Shown piece after piece: positions 26,776 through 35,660 of a stretch of 64,000 nucleotides of DNA. Source of the DNA: Dissulfuribacter thermophilus (GTDB lineage Bacteria; Desulfobacterota; Dissulfuribacteria; Dissulfuribacterales; Dissulfuribacteraceae); assembly GCF_001687335.1 (NCBI RefSeq), contig NZ_MAGO01000006.1:1-64000 (forward strand), given 5' to 3'. Below the pieces are notes generated by a model. The model worked only from the letters and a program-made list of their open reading frames with translations, made no database searches and was not told the origin of the DNA. Both the position numbers and the translations under genes were made by a program. How positions within the stretch are numbered: position 1 is the first letter of the stretch; each line of letters starts with the position of its first letter.

Positions 26776-27257
26776 GAAATATGCCTAATTTTAAGTAATT
26801 ATATTTAGTAAATAATTTATTATTAAATTATAGTCAAGGACTTTTAGGTCTGAATATTTTCTTAATTTCAATTTAACGCTATTTCATTATTTAGCCTAGA
26901 AAAATAGGCTAGGTAGATTTTGGTCAGAGGTTTTCAGCTATTAAAATTAGCTAGCCAATTTATTGATGGGCACTAAAATCAATAGTGCCCCCATGGACTC
27001 AAAAGAAAACAAACGATATTACTCTTTGAGGTAATCTTTAGGGCAAAGAGTCAAGTTTTAGTTTTAATCCTTCTTCACCATAAGGCATTTAATGCGCATT
27101 AGCGGGGTGTGAGGTAACCTTCATATTTAGATCACCAGAAGGGTCACTTCCTAGTCTATTTATTGTCAATTAAGCCATTGACATCTGTCATGTGGATTCT
27201 TAGCTTTTCTTCGAAAATAACATATTGAAACTAAATACTTTTTAGGAGGTTTAAAAT
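26776..27257. other. Long divergent intergenic region upstream of clpB
   Basis: About 480 bases between the PKD gene (minus) and clpB (plus), with no credible gene. It holds a perfect 8-bp inverted repeat (26968-26990) and the clpB SD AGGAGG at 27244-27249. I saw neither a CIRCE element nor a convincing sigma-32 promoter. Confidence 0.5.
26968..26990. repeat. Inverted repeat upstream of clpB
   Basis: GGGCACTA / TAGTGCCC with a 7-base loop AAATCAA. There is no T-tract on either side, so it is not a standard intrinsic terminator; it could be an operator or an RNA hairpin in a leader. Confidence 0.45.
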
Positions 27258-29846
27258 ATGCAGTTTGAAAAATTTACTCTTAAGTCGCAAGAAGCCCTTC
27301 AGAGTGCACAGGCTCTGTGCTCTCAGCTACAGCACCAACAAATTGAGCCTGAGCATCTTTTGAAGGTTCTCATAGAACAGGACGATGGAATAGTGCCATC
27401 CATACTTAAAAAGCTTGGAGTAGAGGTCGAGGCAGTAAAAGCCGAGATGGATGAGGCCCTGCGGGCGTATCCTAAGGTGAGTGGGGCTGGAGTTCAGGTC
27501 TACTTGTCTCCGAGCCTCAATCAGATACTCCAAAATGCCTTTGCGGTTGCCTCAAATATGAAGGATGAATACGTCAGCCAAGAGCACATACTTCTTGCTC
27601 TACTCGATGCCGGACACACAAAGGCAGCCCAGGCCCTGACATCTCGTGGAGTCACAAAAGATGCAGTGTTAAAGGCCTTAACCTCTATTAGAGGGAGTCA
27701 AAGAATTACTGATCCAAATCCTGAGGACAAATATCAGGCCCTTGAAAAGTATGGTAAGGACCTTACAGCCCTGGCGCGTCAGGGAAAATTAGACCCGGTT
27801 ATTGGACGAGATGATGAGATTAGACGGGTGATTCAGGTACTGTCTAGGCGTACCAAAAATAACCCGGTTCTCATTGGTGAGCCAGGAGTCGGTAAGACAG
27901 CTATCGTAGAAGGGCTTGCCCAAAGGATAGTATCTGGAGATATTCCGGAGACCTTGAGAGACCGCAGAATTGTTGCCCTAGACATGGGAGCTCTCATAGC
28001 AGGCGCCAAGTTTAGGGGCGAATTTGAAGACAGGTTAAAGGCTGTCTTAAAGGAAGTGGCTGAAAAACAAGGTGAAATCATATTGTTCATTGACGAGATT
28101 CATACGTTGGTTGGTGCTGGAGCTTCTCAGGGGGCAATGGATGCCTCGAATATGTTGAAGCCTGCATTGGCCAGGGGAGAACTCCATTGTATAGGAGCTA
28201 CCACCATCGATGAATACAGGAAATATATTGAAAAGGATGCTGCCCTTGAAAGGCGCTTTCAGCCTGTACTCGTAGAAGAACCCAGTGTAGAAGATACCAT
28301 TGCGATCTTAAGAGGACTCAAAGAAAAATACGAAGTTCATCACGGAGTTAGGATAAAGGATTCGGCTATTGTGGCCGCAGCAACTCTTTCTCATAGATAC
28401 ATTACTGATAGGTTTCTCCCTGATAAGGCCATTGATCTAATTGACGAGGCAGCTGCAAAATTGAGGATAGAGATAGATAGTCTTCCTTCTGATATAGACG
28501 AGATCGAAAGGAAGATCATGCAACTGGAGATTGAGAGGGAGGCCCTCAAGAAAGAGAGTGATCCTGCCTCTAAGGATAGGCTTGAAAAAATAGAAAAAGA
28601 ACTTGCAGATCTCAGAGAAGAGAGCGATGCCCTCAAGGCCAGATGGAGCCAGGAAAAGGGCATCATACAGAAGATTAGAGACATAAAGGAGCGTATTGAT
28701 CAACTGAGGATAGAGGCTGAGAGGTTCCAGAGGGAAGGCGATCTCAATAAGGTGGCAGAGATACTCTATGGCGAGATTCCAAAACTTCAGAAAGAACTGG
28801 AGCAGGAGCAGCACAGACTTGCTGAGATTCAACAGGATGGAAAGAGCATGTTGAAAGAGGAAGTGGATGCCGAAGACATTGCTGCAATTATCTCTAAGTG
28901 GACTGGTATCCCTGTAAGCAAACTACTCGAGGGTGAGCGAGAAAAATTAGTGCACATGGAGGATCGTCTAAGCCAGCGTGTGGTCGGACAGCACGAGGCA
29001 ATTGTGGCCGTATCAAACGCGGTCAGAAGGGCAAGGGCAGGGCTCCAGGATCCAAATAGACCTATTGGCTCCTTTATTTTCCTTGGCCCCACAGGGGTTG
29101 GTAAGACAGAGCTTGCGAGAGCCCTTGCAGAATTTATGTTCGATACCGAACAGGCAATGATCAGGATCGACATGAGCGAATTCATGGAAAAACACGCTGT
29201 TGCACGCCTCATAGGTGCTCCGCCAGGCTATGTTGGATATGAGGAAGGCGGTTATTTAACAGAGGCAGTGCGCAGACGGCCCTATTCTGTGATCCTGTTT
29301 GATGAAATTGAAAAGGCACATCCAGATGTGTTCAATGTACTTCTTCAGATACTCGATGACGGACGCCTTACTGATGGTAAGGGCCGTACAGTAGACTTTA
29401 AGAATACCATAATTATTATGACATCGAATATTGGTAGCGATCTTATCCAGACTATTTCTGATAGGGAAGAGATGGAAAGAAGGGTCATGGAGGCCTTAAA
29501 GCTCCATTTCAGGCCCGAATTTTTAAATAGGGTAGATGATAAAATCATATTCCATGCACTTACCCGGGAAGATCTCAAGAAGATTGTTGATATTCAGATT
29601 CGCAATCTCAAAAAGCGTCTAAAAGAGCACAATTTTGATATAGAACTCACTGACCGGGTGAAGTCATGGCTTGCTGAAGTAGGATATGATCCAAACTATG
29701 GTGCAAGACCTCTTAAAAGGGCAATTCAGCGCTATATAGAAGACCCTCTGGCATTAAAGGTACTTGAAGGTAGTTTTAAAGAGGGGGATAAGATCATAGT
29801 TGACCTAGATGAAAATAACCATGTAGAATTCAGACATGCTGAATAA
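27258..29846 (+). CDS. clpB: ATP-dependent disaggregase ClpB
   Basis: An 862-residue Hsp100 chaperone that works with DnaK to resolubilise aggregated proteins. Domains: Clp N-terminal repeats (1-145), AAA module 1 with Walker [15 protein letters not shown] (about 203-220), a coiled-coil middle domain (about 405-525, rich in E/K/L), and AAA module 2 with [14 protein letters not shown] and [31 protein letters not shown]. The middle domain distinguishes ClpB from ClpA/ClpC. The SD is AGGAGG. A strong terminator follows, so it is probably monocistronic. Confidence 0.97.
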   Translation: MQFEKFTLKSQEALQSAQALCSQLQHQQIEPEHLLKVLIEQDDGIVPSILKKLGVEVEAVKAEMDEALRAYPKVSGAGVQVYLSPSLNQILQNAFAVASNMKDEYVSQEHILLALLDAGHTKAAQALTSRGVTKDAVLKALTSIRGSQRITDPNPEDKYQALEKYGKDLTALARQGKLDPVIGRDDEIRRVIQVLSRRTKNNPVLIGEPGVGKTAIVEGLAQRIVSGDIPETLRDRRIVALDMGALIAGAKFRGEFEDRLKAVLKEVAEKQGEIILFIDEIHTLVGAGASQGAMDASNMLKPALARGELHCIGATTIDEYRKYIEKDAALERRFQPVLVEEPSVEDTIAILRGLKEKYEVHHGVRIKDSAIVAAATLSHRYITDRFLPDKAIDLIDEAAAKLRIEIDSLPSDIDEIERKIMQLEIEREALKKESDPASKDRLEKIEKELADLREESDALKARWSQEKGIIQKIRDIKERIDQLRIEAERFQREGDLNKVAEILYGEIPKLQKELEQEQHRLAEIQQDGKSMLKEEVDAEDIAAIISKWTGIPVSKLLEGEREKLVHMEDRLSQRVVGQHEAIVAVSNAVRRARAGLQDPNRPIGSFIFLGPTGVGKTELARALAEFMFDTEQAMIRIDMSEFMEKHAVARLIGAPPGYVGYEEGGYLTEAVRRRPYSVILFDEIEKAHPDVFNVLLQILDDGRLTDGKGRTVDFKNTIIIMTSNIGSDLIQTISDREEMERRVMEALKLHFRPEFLNRVDDKIIFHALTREDLKKIVDIQIRNLKKRLKEHNFDIELTDRVKSWLAEVGYDPNYGARPLKRAIQRYIEDPLALKVLEGSFKEGDKIIVDLDENNHVEFRHAE

Positions 29847-29871
29847 TGACACTGTAGTATTATCTCTTTAG

Positions 29872-29910
29872 AAAAGAGGCTGGGAAACCAAAGGTTTCCT
29901 GGCCTCTTTT
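29872..29910 (+). terminator. Intrinsic terminator of clpB
   Basis: A long hairpin: AAAAGAGGC and GGGAAACC pair with GGTTTCC and GCCTCTTTT around an AAA loop, followed by a T-rich run ATTTT. It begins about 25 bases after the clpB stop. Confidence 0.85.
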
Positions 29911-29927
29911 ATTTTGGGAGTTTATAT

Positions 29928-31154
29928 TTGGCTCTACCGCATATGGATATAAGTCTTTTGGCCACTGCAGGTATTATGATACTTGCAGCATACATAGGAG
30001 GCAGATTAGCCAATCTCATAGGTCTACCTAGAATTAGCGGTTATCTTTTTGCTGGAATATTACTGGGCGAAAACCTAGCCAATCTGGTCCCAAAACACGC
30101 AGTAGCAGTAGAGTTCTCTTGGATTACCAGCGTTGCCCTCTGTATTATTGGATACGGAATTGGAGGAAGTCTTGAATTTAAAAGGTTAGCCCGTCTTGGG
30201 AGTACAATATTTTGGATCACTTTTTTCCAGGCTATTGGAGCCTTGGTGTTTTCTACCATAGCAATTTACGTTGCACTTCGGCTTTTTGGGCCAAGTGAAA
30301 TGCTCATGACAAATACGATTATTTCAATGAGCTTGACTGTGGGTGCCATCTGTGTTGCCACGGCACCAAGCTCTGTACTTGCAGTCATCTCTGAGACCGG
30401 TGCACGAGGTGTATATACAGATATCCTTTTAGGGGTAGTTGCGCTTGATGACGGTGTAACTCTTTTGATCTTTGCAGCAGTAATGGCATTGATTCAGGGA
30501 ATATTAAGGCCTGAAGGCCTAAATTTACACACTTTGTTAGTACCATTGTGGGAAATAGTCGGTTCAATATCGATTGGCTGCCTGTTTGCCTTTTTGATGA
30601 GCAAGCTCCTAACAGGGATTTATGAAGAAGGGGCGATCTTGAAGGTGATTTTAGGGGCATTGATCTTGATAGCAGGTCTTTGTCCCCATATTCATTGCTC
30701 TCCGATTTTGGCAAGCATGAGCGTAGGTTGCTTTATAGTCAATTATGAAAAGAGACATAATCTTTTTTTTCAATCTACAGATCCCATTGAAAATGCCGTA
30801 TTTGGACTTTTTTTCGCCCTTGCCGGTGCTCATATGGATTTTAGGGTCTTATCAAGTTTTTGGCATCTTTCACTGGTGATATTGGTGTTTAGATTCCTAG
30901 GAAAACAGTTTGGCGTATTCCTCGGTAGCTCAGTTAGTAAGACAGATGAACGAGTTAAGAAATATCTTGGGATTGGACTTTTCCCCCAAGCCGGTGTCTC
31001 CATTGGTCTTATACTAGTTGGTGCCCAATATTTTGATAGATGGATAGGGGAACTTTTGATTAATTTTGTAATTGGATCTGTTATCTTCAATGAAATTATA
31101 TCTCCTCCTTTATTAAAATGGTGTCTTACTAAGGCTGGGGAAACTACGAGGTAA
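29928..31154 (+). CDS. Cation:proton antiporter (CPA2/NhaP-like)
   Basis: A 408-residue inner-membrane protein with about 12 hydrophobic helices. Motifs of the sodium/hydrogen exchanger family are seen: GRLANLIGLPRISGYLFAGILLG near the N-terminus and VALDDGVTLLIFA in the middle, whose Asp pair is in the ion-binding region. The start is TTG 29928 with GGGAG 7 bases upstream; ATG 29943 is an alternative. The next gene, a CBS-domain protein 3 bases downstream, may regulate it; this pairing is inference. The transported cation cannot be told from sequence. Confidence 0.85.
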   Translation: MALPHMDISLLATAGIMILAAYIGGRLANLIGLPRISGYLFAGILLGENLANLVPKHAVAVEFSWITSVALCIIGYGIGGSLEFKRLARLGSTIFWITFFQAIGALVFSTIAIYVALRLFGPSEMLMTNTIISMSLTVGAICVATAPSSVLAVISETGARGVYTDILLGVVALDDGVTLLIFAAVMALIQGILRPEGLNLHTLLVPLWEIVGSISIGCLFAFLMSKLLTGIYEEGAILKVILGALILIAGLCPHIHCSPILASMSVGCFIVNYEKRHNLFFQSTDPIENAVFGLFFALAGAHMDFRVLSSFWHLSLVILVFRFLGKQFGVFLGSSVSKTDERVKKYLGIGLFPQAGVSIGLILVGAQYFDRWIGELLINFVIGSVIFNEIISPPLLKWCLTKAGETTR

Positions 31155-31156
31155 TT

Positions 31157-31603
31157 ATGAGATCTAAACTCAAAATTGTAGACATCCTGAATTCAATTCC
31201 CATGCATCCTTATGCCCTGTTACATGCAACTGAACCTATTGAATATGTCAAAAGGCGCCTTGAACAATTCGAGGTGTTGAGAAATCTTTATGTAATAGAT
31301 AACGAAGAACGATTAATAGGCTATGTGTCTCTTGGAAGGCTTATACGCTATTTGACCTCTACGAGAAGGAAGACAAGTTTTCATTACCATACTTTATTGG
31401 AATATGTATCGGCAAAGACAGTTTTAGATTTGATGGAAGAAGATATAGTTTTTGCAAGGAAAATGGACCTAGCAGAAGACGTATTACATAAGATGATCTG
31501 GAGGGGAATAAAAGAGGTCCCTGTGATCGACGAGGGTAGGAGAGTTATATCAAACGTAGGGATATTGGATCTTTGGAGATTTACAGAGGATAGAGTCAGT
31601 TAA
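31157..31603 (+). CDS. CBS-domain pair protein
   Basis: A 148-residue soluble protein consisting of two CBS motifs (about 10-60 and 85-140). Typical fragments are YVIDNEERLIGYVSLGRLIRYL and EVPVIDEGRRVISNVGILDLWRF. CBS pairs bind adenine nucleotides or related ligands and regulate partners. It starts 3 bases after the antiporter gene with GAGGT as SD, so they form an operon and a regulatory link to the antiporter is likely. Confidence 0.82.
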   Translation: MRSKLKIVDILNSIPMHPYALLHATEPIEYVKRRLEQFEVLRNLYVIDNEERLIGYVSLGRLIRYLTSTRRKTSFHYHTLLEYVSAKTVLDLMEEDIVFARKMDLAEDVLHKMIWRGIKEVPVIDEGRRVISNVGILDLWRFTEDRVS

Positions 31604-31613
31604 ATTCTAGACC

Positions 31614-31967
31614 ATGAGTCTATATGTCGATTACTCAATCAAAGGGAGTCGCGTGGTCTTCTACTATTTAAGAACTAGGTTCGAGTGAAAAGTATGTGAG
31701 CAGTTGGTTCAACTCGCACAGGAAGTTATAGAGGAAAAATTCCCTGGCAGGATACAGGTTGAAGTCATTTCCTTTGGAAGTCCAAAAGAAAAGGGGTTGA
31801 GAAGGCTTTTTTCTTTGGAGGTTAAGGGATTTGTATTGGCTGAGGAGGAGTCAGGAAAGATTTTGAGGTTTAAACATTTAAAGGATATATGGAAACATTT
31901 TAGGGATCCGGAAAAAGAGAAAGAATATCTTGAAAGGGAATTCCGGAAGTTTCTTTCAAAAACATGA
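31614..31967 (+). CDS. Small thioredoxin-like UxxC selenoprotein (unrecognised family)
   Basis: An in-frame TGA at 31686-31688 joins two parts. Upstream is MSLYVDYSIKGSRVVFYYL RTRFE and downstream U-KVCEQLVQLAQEV followed by a 70-residue soluble C-terminal part. The result is a beta-strand, then the redox motif UxxC, then an amphipathic helix and a second strand (RIQVEVISFG), which is the opening of a thioredoxin-like fold. Starting at TTG 31704 would delete the strand and the whole motif. The start is ATG 31614 (Sec = residue 25; no clear SD) or GTG 31653 (Sec = residue 12; GGGAG just upstream). A SECIS-like hairpin follows. The stop overlaps the start of the sigma-54 activator gene. I do not recognise the family; function unknown. 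Confidence 0.72.
31702..31714 (+). promoter_or_regulatory. SECIS-like hairpin of the UxxC selenoprotein
   Basis: AGTT-GGTTC-AACT, with one more G-C pair outside a bulged C (31700/31715). The loop occupies bases 21-25 after the T of TGA and begins GGT, as in the E. coli fdhF loop. The stem is short, so the support is moderate. Confidence 0.55.
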
Positions 31968-33307
31968 AGGATCTATCGAAACATACTAATATTATACTTG
32001 AGAGCATATCCGATGGGGTTTTCACCATTGACCTCAACTGGAGGATTACGTCTTTTAATAGGGCGGCTGAAAAGATAACAGGAACCCCTAGAAGAGAGGC
32101 TATAGGCAAGACATGCTACAATGTTTTTAGGTCCAGCTTTTGCGAGTCATGGTGTCCGCTCAAAAAGACCATAGAAGACGGTGAGCCAGTTATAGACAAA
32201 AGGGGATTCATTATAAATGCAGATGGTGAGAAGGTCCCAATTAGTATTTCAACTGCTGTTTTGAGAGACGAAAGTGGAAAGATAATTGGTGGAGCAGAGA
32301 CTTTTAGGGATCTGAGTGAGGTAGAGGTCCTTCAAAATGAATTGAAAAAGGATTTTTCCCGGGGATTTATAGCATCTAGCCCGGCTATGAAAAAGATACT
32401 CGAACTTGTCCCTGTGATTTCAGAGACAGACACAAACATTTTGATTACGGGCGAGACTGGGACAGGAAAGGAGAGGATAGCAAGGCTTATTCATTCAATG
32501 GGGCCAAGGAATGATAGGCCATTTGTAGCAATAAATTGTGGTGCCCTGCCAGATACCCTATTGGAATCTGAACTTTTTGGCTACAAAAAAGGTGCCTTCA
32601 CAGGTGCTACCAAGGACAAACTTGGCCGCTTTTCCGTGGCCAAAAATGGAACCCTCTTCCTTGATGAGATAGGAGACACGAGTCCTGCCTTTCAGGTCAA
32701 GTTACTCAGAGTCCTTCAGGAAAGGACCTATGAACCCCTTGGTTCCCTTGATAGACAGGTGCTAGAGGCAAGAATCATATTTGCTACAAATAAGGATCTG
32801 GCAGAAGAAGTAAAAAAGGGCAGGTTCAGAGAGGATCTCTATTACCGAATCAAGGTGTTTGAGTTAAGGGTGCCGCCGTTGAGGGAACGTCCCGAGGATA
32901 TCCCATTGCTTGTGGATTCATTGATTAAAAAATTTTCATTGTTAAAGGGTCGAAAAATTAGAGGGATATCAAATGATGCCCTGGATTGTATGTTGAGGTA
33001 CCATTGGCCAGGCAATGTGAGAGAACTTGAAAATGTGATCGAAAGGGCCTTTTTGATAGCAAGGGATGAAATAATAAAGTTTGAGGATCTACCAGATGAA
33101 TTAAGAGTTCAGAGGCGATTGTCTTATCCCAAGATAAGGGCCGTCAAGGATGAAATAGAGGCCCAGACCATTCTGGAGGCATTGAAAAGAAACAATTACA
33201 ATAGGAATCAGACTGCTAAAGAACTTGGAATCCACAGAGCCACACTTTTCAGAAAGATGAAACGGCTTGGAATTATTACTCCTTTTAAGGATCCTATCGT
33301 TCGGTGA
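31964..33307 (+). CDS. PAS / sigma-54 activator / Fis-type regulator
   Basis: A 447-residue enhancer-binding protein. An N-terminal PAS domain (about 8-120) contains the cysteine pattern CYNVFRSSFCESWCPL, common in PAS sensors of anaerobes. The AAA+ domain (about 135-375) has Walker A GETGTGKER, the sigma-54 contact motif GAFTGA and DEIGDTSPAFQVKLLRVLQ. A Fis-type HTH ends the protein (NRNQTAKELGIHRATLFRKMKRLG). Two near-palindromic sites and a -24/-12 promoter lie just downstream, before the NifX-like gene. This matches the arrangement of the DVU2106 activator with the orange-protein genes in Desulfovibrio. It overlaps the UxxC selenoprotein gene by 4 bases. Confidence 0.92.
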   Translation: MKDLSKHTNIILESISDGVFTIDLNWRITSFNRAAEKITGTPRREAIGKTCYNVFRSSFCESWCPLKKTIEDGEPVIDKRGFIINADGEKVPISISTAVLRDESGKIIGGAETFRDLSEVEVLQNELKKDFSRGFIASSPAMKKILELVPVISETDTNILITGETGTGKERIARLIHSMGPRNDRPFVAINCGALPDTLLESELFGYKKGAFTGATKDKLGRFSVAKNGTLFLDEIGDTSPAFQVKLLRVLQERTYEPLGSLDRQVLEARIIFATNKDLAEEVKKGRFREDLYYRIKVFELRVPPLRERPEDIPLLVDSLIKKFSLLKGRKIRGISNDALDCMLRYHWPGNVRELENVIERAFLIARDEIIKFEDLPDELRVQRRLSYPKIRAVKDEIEAQTILEALKRNNYNRNQTAKELGIHRATLFRKMKRLGIITPFKDPIVR

Positions 33308-33326
33308 GCTCATTTCAAATCTCATT

Positions 33327-33344
33327 GTCGCAATAATGCAACAT
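33327..33344. promoter_or_regulatory. Putative enhancer site 1 for the sigma-54 activator
   Basis: TGTCGCAATAATGCAACA, a near-perfect dyad of the form TGTTGC-N6-GCAACA. A second copy lies 32 bases downstream (three helical turns). It sits about 128-145 bases upstream of the -24/-12 promoter, suitable for looping activation. Confidence 0.65.
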
Positions 33345-33358
33345 TAAATTTAATAACT

Positions 33359-33376
33359 GTTGCAATAATGCAGCAT
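33359..33376. promoter_or_regulatory. Putative enhancer site 2 for the sigma-54 activator
   Basis: TGTTGCAATAATGCAGCA, the second copy of the same dyad, with an identical core GCAATAATGC. The 32-base spacing puts both copies on the same face of the helix. Confidence 0.65.
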
Positions 33377-33471
33377 CAAGAATTCCTCTGAGGGATTTTG
33401 GTGGAATTGGTCCCTATTCTTTTTTAAATAATATCAAGATATTATAGATGTTAGTTCGAGGATCATTAAGC

Positions 33472-33487
33472 TGGCATTAAACTTGTA
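33472..33487 (+). promoter_or_regulatory. Putative sigma-54 (-24/-12) promoter
   Basis: TGGCATTAAACTTGTA fits TGGCAC-N5-TTGCA with correct spacing between GG and the -12 element; the only key mismatch is GT for GC. Transcription would start near 33497, about 3 bases before the ATG of the next gene, which has no SD. The mRNA may therefore be leaderless or start elsewhere. Confidence 0.55.
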
Positions 33488-33499
33488 ACATATTATGAC

Positions 33500-33883
33500 A
33501 TGGCGAGGAAAAGGATTGGCTTTTCAATTGTTGGGGACGCAATTGCTCCCGTTTTTGATGTTTCAAGAAACCTTAGAGTATATGAAATGGAAAATTCTCG
33601 ACCATTTGATTTCGCCGCCATGTCAAGATACGACGTTTGTCTTGATGGAAATTATTTTGAAAGGGCAGCAATCCTCAAGGGCCTAGGGGTGCAGCTCATT
33701 GTATGTGGTGCCATATCCAAGGAATTTGAGGCAATCCTGACTGCTATAGGAATCAATATTATTCCATTTGTCAGCGGGAATATACATGAAATTTTATGGC
33801 GTATAGTTTCAGGGCATAGATTGGTAAAAAGATTCTTTATGCCAGGAATTAAACCAAAAAATAAGAAGGAAAAAAGGAGGTAA
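33500..33883 (+). CDS. NifX/ORP-like dinitrogenase-cofactor fold protein
   Basis: A 127-residue protein of the NifX/NifB-C-terminal fold (MTH1175-like), seen in RIGFSIVGDAIAPVFDVSRNLRVYEM and the later CGAISKEFEAILTAIGINIIPFVSG. Orange proteins, which bind a Mo/Cu sulfide cluster in Desulfovibrio, belong to this fold. No SD precedes ATG 33500. The tail is very basic (KPKNKKEKRR). It is the first gene after the predicted sigma-54 promoter. Its exact role is inferred from context. Confidence 0.75.
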   Translation: MARKRIGFSIVGDAIAPVFDVSRNLRVYEMENSRPFDFAAMSRYDVCLDGNYFERAAILKGLGVQLIVCGAISKEFEAILTAIGINIIPFVSGNIHEILWRIVSGHRLVKRFFMPGIKPKNKKEKRR

Positions 33884-33888
33884 GAGAC

Positions 33889-34158
33889 ATGCTAGGCTTA
33901 AATAGAATGGGTCGCAGGGGGGCTAGTCCACGGACAGGTAGAGCTCTTGGACTGTGTAGAGGCCGGGGATTAGGCCTAGGGACAAGTGGTGACCTCAGTG
34001 GCCGTGGTAATAGAGGCTTTAGATGCTTTGGTTTTAGGGGCTTTTGGAGCCGAATGTTCTCTGGTCAAGCTGAGAGGCAGACTCTGGAATCCAGGGCAAG
34101 GGCTCTACGCGACGAACTCAGGTTTATAGAAGATAGGCTAAAAGGCCTTTCAAACTAA
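33889..34158 (+). CDS. DUF5320-like Gly/Arg-rich small protein
   Basis: An 89-residue protein with a low-complexity N-terminal half rich in Gly and Arg (MGRRGASPRTGRALGLCRGR..) and a C-terminal helix (RQTLESRARALRDELRFIEDRLKGL). DUF5320 proteins with this layout are commonly found beside NifX/ORP and MBL-fold genes in anaerobes. AGGAGG precedes the start. The function is unknown. Confidence 0.7.
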   Translation: MLGLNRMGRRGASPRTGRALGLCRGRGLGLGTSGDLSGRGNRGFRCFGFRGFWSRMFSGQAERQTLESRARALRDELRFIEDRLKGLSN

Positions 34159-34183
34159 AATGGCGTAAGAGGCGAGGCAGATC

Positions 34184-34996
34184 TTGATCAAGATTACCGC
34201 TCTAGTTGACGATAAGACAGGTAGATTAAAGGGGGGTCATGGGCTTTCTCTATGGATTGATGCCTTTGGGCAAGGGATTTTGTTTGATCTTGGACAAGGA
34301 GATGTCCTCTTAGATAATGCAAAGTGCCTGGGCATCCCCATTGAGGATGCTGACATAGTAGTCTTGAGTCATGGCCATTACGATCATTTGGGGCCACTTT
34401 CATATTGTCTGACTCAGTTAGAGAAGGCGAGATTTTTTGTGAATCCCAATGCTCTAAAACCAAAATTTTGCAAAAAGGCGGGCAAAATAACAGGAATTGG
34501 AATATATGTGAAAAACTTCCATAATAAAAAGGTGCAATGGGTAGATAGGCCCACGTGGATCTTTGAGGACAAGGTTGGAGTAACAGGTAAGATTAGTCTT
34601 AGGAATAAATTCGAAATGGAAAACGAAAATTTTTTTCTGGATCCAGACGGACTAATCCAGGACCCTTTTGAAGATGAGCAGTGCATGTGGATTAATACGG
34701 CTTCAGGTCTTATTATTTTTTTGGGATGTTCTCATAGAGGGGTAATAAATTCAATTTCAACAGTAATTGATTTTGTTGGTAAGGATGAGATTTCATATTT
34801 GATAGGTGGTTTTCACCTAATCAGTGCAACGAAACAAAAGATATTGAATCTAATAAATGGATTACGAGACTTTAAAATAGAACATATTGTCCCTATTCAC
34901 TGCACAGGACAGACGGCAAAGACAATGTTAAGGGCTGAATTTGGTAATGCCTTTATAGATTTTTCATGTGGAGATACCTTGATATGCCAAGAATAG
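34184..34996 (+). CDS. MBL-fold metallohydrolase (ORP-locus type)
   Basis: A 270-residue metallo-beta-lactamase-fold protein. The metal-binding motif is VVLSHGHYDHLGPLSYCL (HxHxDH), with later His residues in LGCSHRGVINSI, IGGFHLI and IVPIHCTGQ. This variant, related to 7,8-dihydropterin-6-methyl-4-(beta-D-ribofuranosyl)-aminobenzene-5'-phosphate synthase-like MBL proteins, often accompanies ORP genes. The start is TTG 34184 with GAGG upstream. The end overlaps the methyltransferase gene by 13 bases. Confidence 0.8.
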   Translation: MIKITALVDDKTGRLKGGHGLSLWIDAFGQGILFDLGQGDVLLDNAKCLGIPIEDADIVVLSHGHYDHLGPLSYCLTQLEKARFFVNPNALKPKFCKKAGKITGIGIYVKNFHNKKVQWVDRPTWIFEDKVGVTGKISLRNKFEMENENFFLDPDGLIQDPFEDEQCMWINTASGLIIFLGCSHRGVINSISTVIDFVGKDEISYLIGGFHLISATKQKILNLINGLRDFKIEHIVPIHCTGQTAKTMLRAEFGNAFIDFSCGDTLICQE

Positions 34997-35601
34997 AGCC
35001 CTTTGAAAGATTTTTTGAACGTTATGATACATGGTTTGACAACAATAAAACCGTGTATCAGATAGAGTTGTCAGCAATTCAGTCACTATTTCCTTCTGAT
35101 GTTGCTTATTCCCTTGAGGTTGGGGTTGGAACTGGCAGATTCGCTGTCCCATTGAATATCAGGTTTGGCATTGATCCTTCTGTGAATATGTTAAAAATTG
35201 CAGGACTTAGAGGGATATTTCCTATTTTGGGTGTAGCTGAATACCTTCCCTTTAAAGAGAATCAATTTGATGTCGTCTTGATGGTTACATCTATTTGCTT
35301 TGTGGATGATATCCTCAAGAGCTTTAAGGAGGCCAAAAGAGTTTTAAAAAACACTAAAGGATCTATTGTTGTTGCCTTTGTGGATAGGGAAAGCCCTTTG
35401 GGCAAAACATACCTTTTAAAGAAGTATGAAAACCCCTTTTATAGAGATGCCATATTTTATTCGGCTACTGAGGTCCTTCAGTATTTGAAAGAAGCAGGAT
35501 TTCAAGAATTTTGCATCAAACAGACCCTTATGGAGGGTAATTATGAAGGCATCAAAGAAGGATATGGTGAAGGCTCCTTCATTGTTATAAGGGCCAATTA
35601 A
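34984..35601 (+). CDS. Class I SAM-dependent methyltransferase
   Basis: A 205-residue methyltransferase of the UbiE/Methyltransf_11 type: motif I SLEVGVGTGRFAVPL (about 45-58), the Asp of FGIDPSVNML, and ILGVAEYLPFKENQFDVVLMVTSICFVDD. I use ATG 34984, which gives MPRIEPFERFFERYDTWFD, the normal start of this group, with GGAG 10 bases upstream; an upstream GTG at 34966 is possible. It overlaps the MBL gene. The substrate is unknown; similar methyltransferases are common in ORP loci. Confidence 0.8.
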   Translation: MPRIEPFERFFERYDTWFDNNKTVYQIELSAIQSLFPSDVAYSLEVGVGTGRFAVPLNIRFGIDPSVNMLKIAGLRGIFPILGVAEYLPFKENQFDVVLMVTSICFVDDILKSFKEAKRVLKNTKGSIVVAFVDRESPLGKTYLLKKYENPFYRDAIFYSATEVLQYLKEAGFQEFCIKQTLMEGNYEGIKEGYGEGSFIVIRAN

Positions 35602-35660
35602 TATGTTGGTAATTTCGTTTTTCGAGGATTTAGGCAAATCAACCCAAGGAGGAAGGATCC

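Noticed and set aside
26776-27257. A tRNA, small gene or CIRCE element upstream of clpB
   Set aside because: No cloverleaf, no coding frame with an SD, and no TTAGCACTC-N9-GAGTGCTAA sequence.
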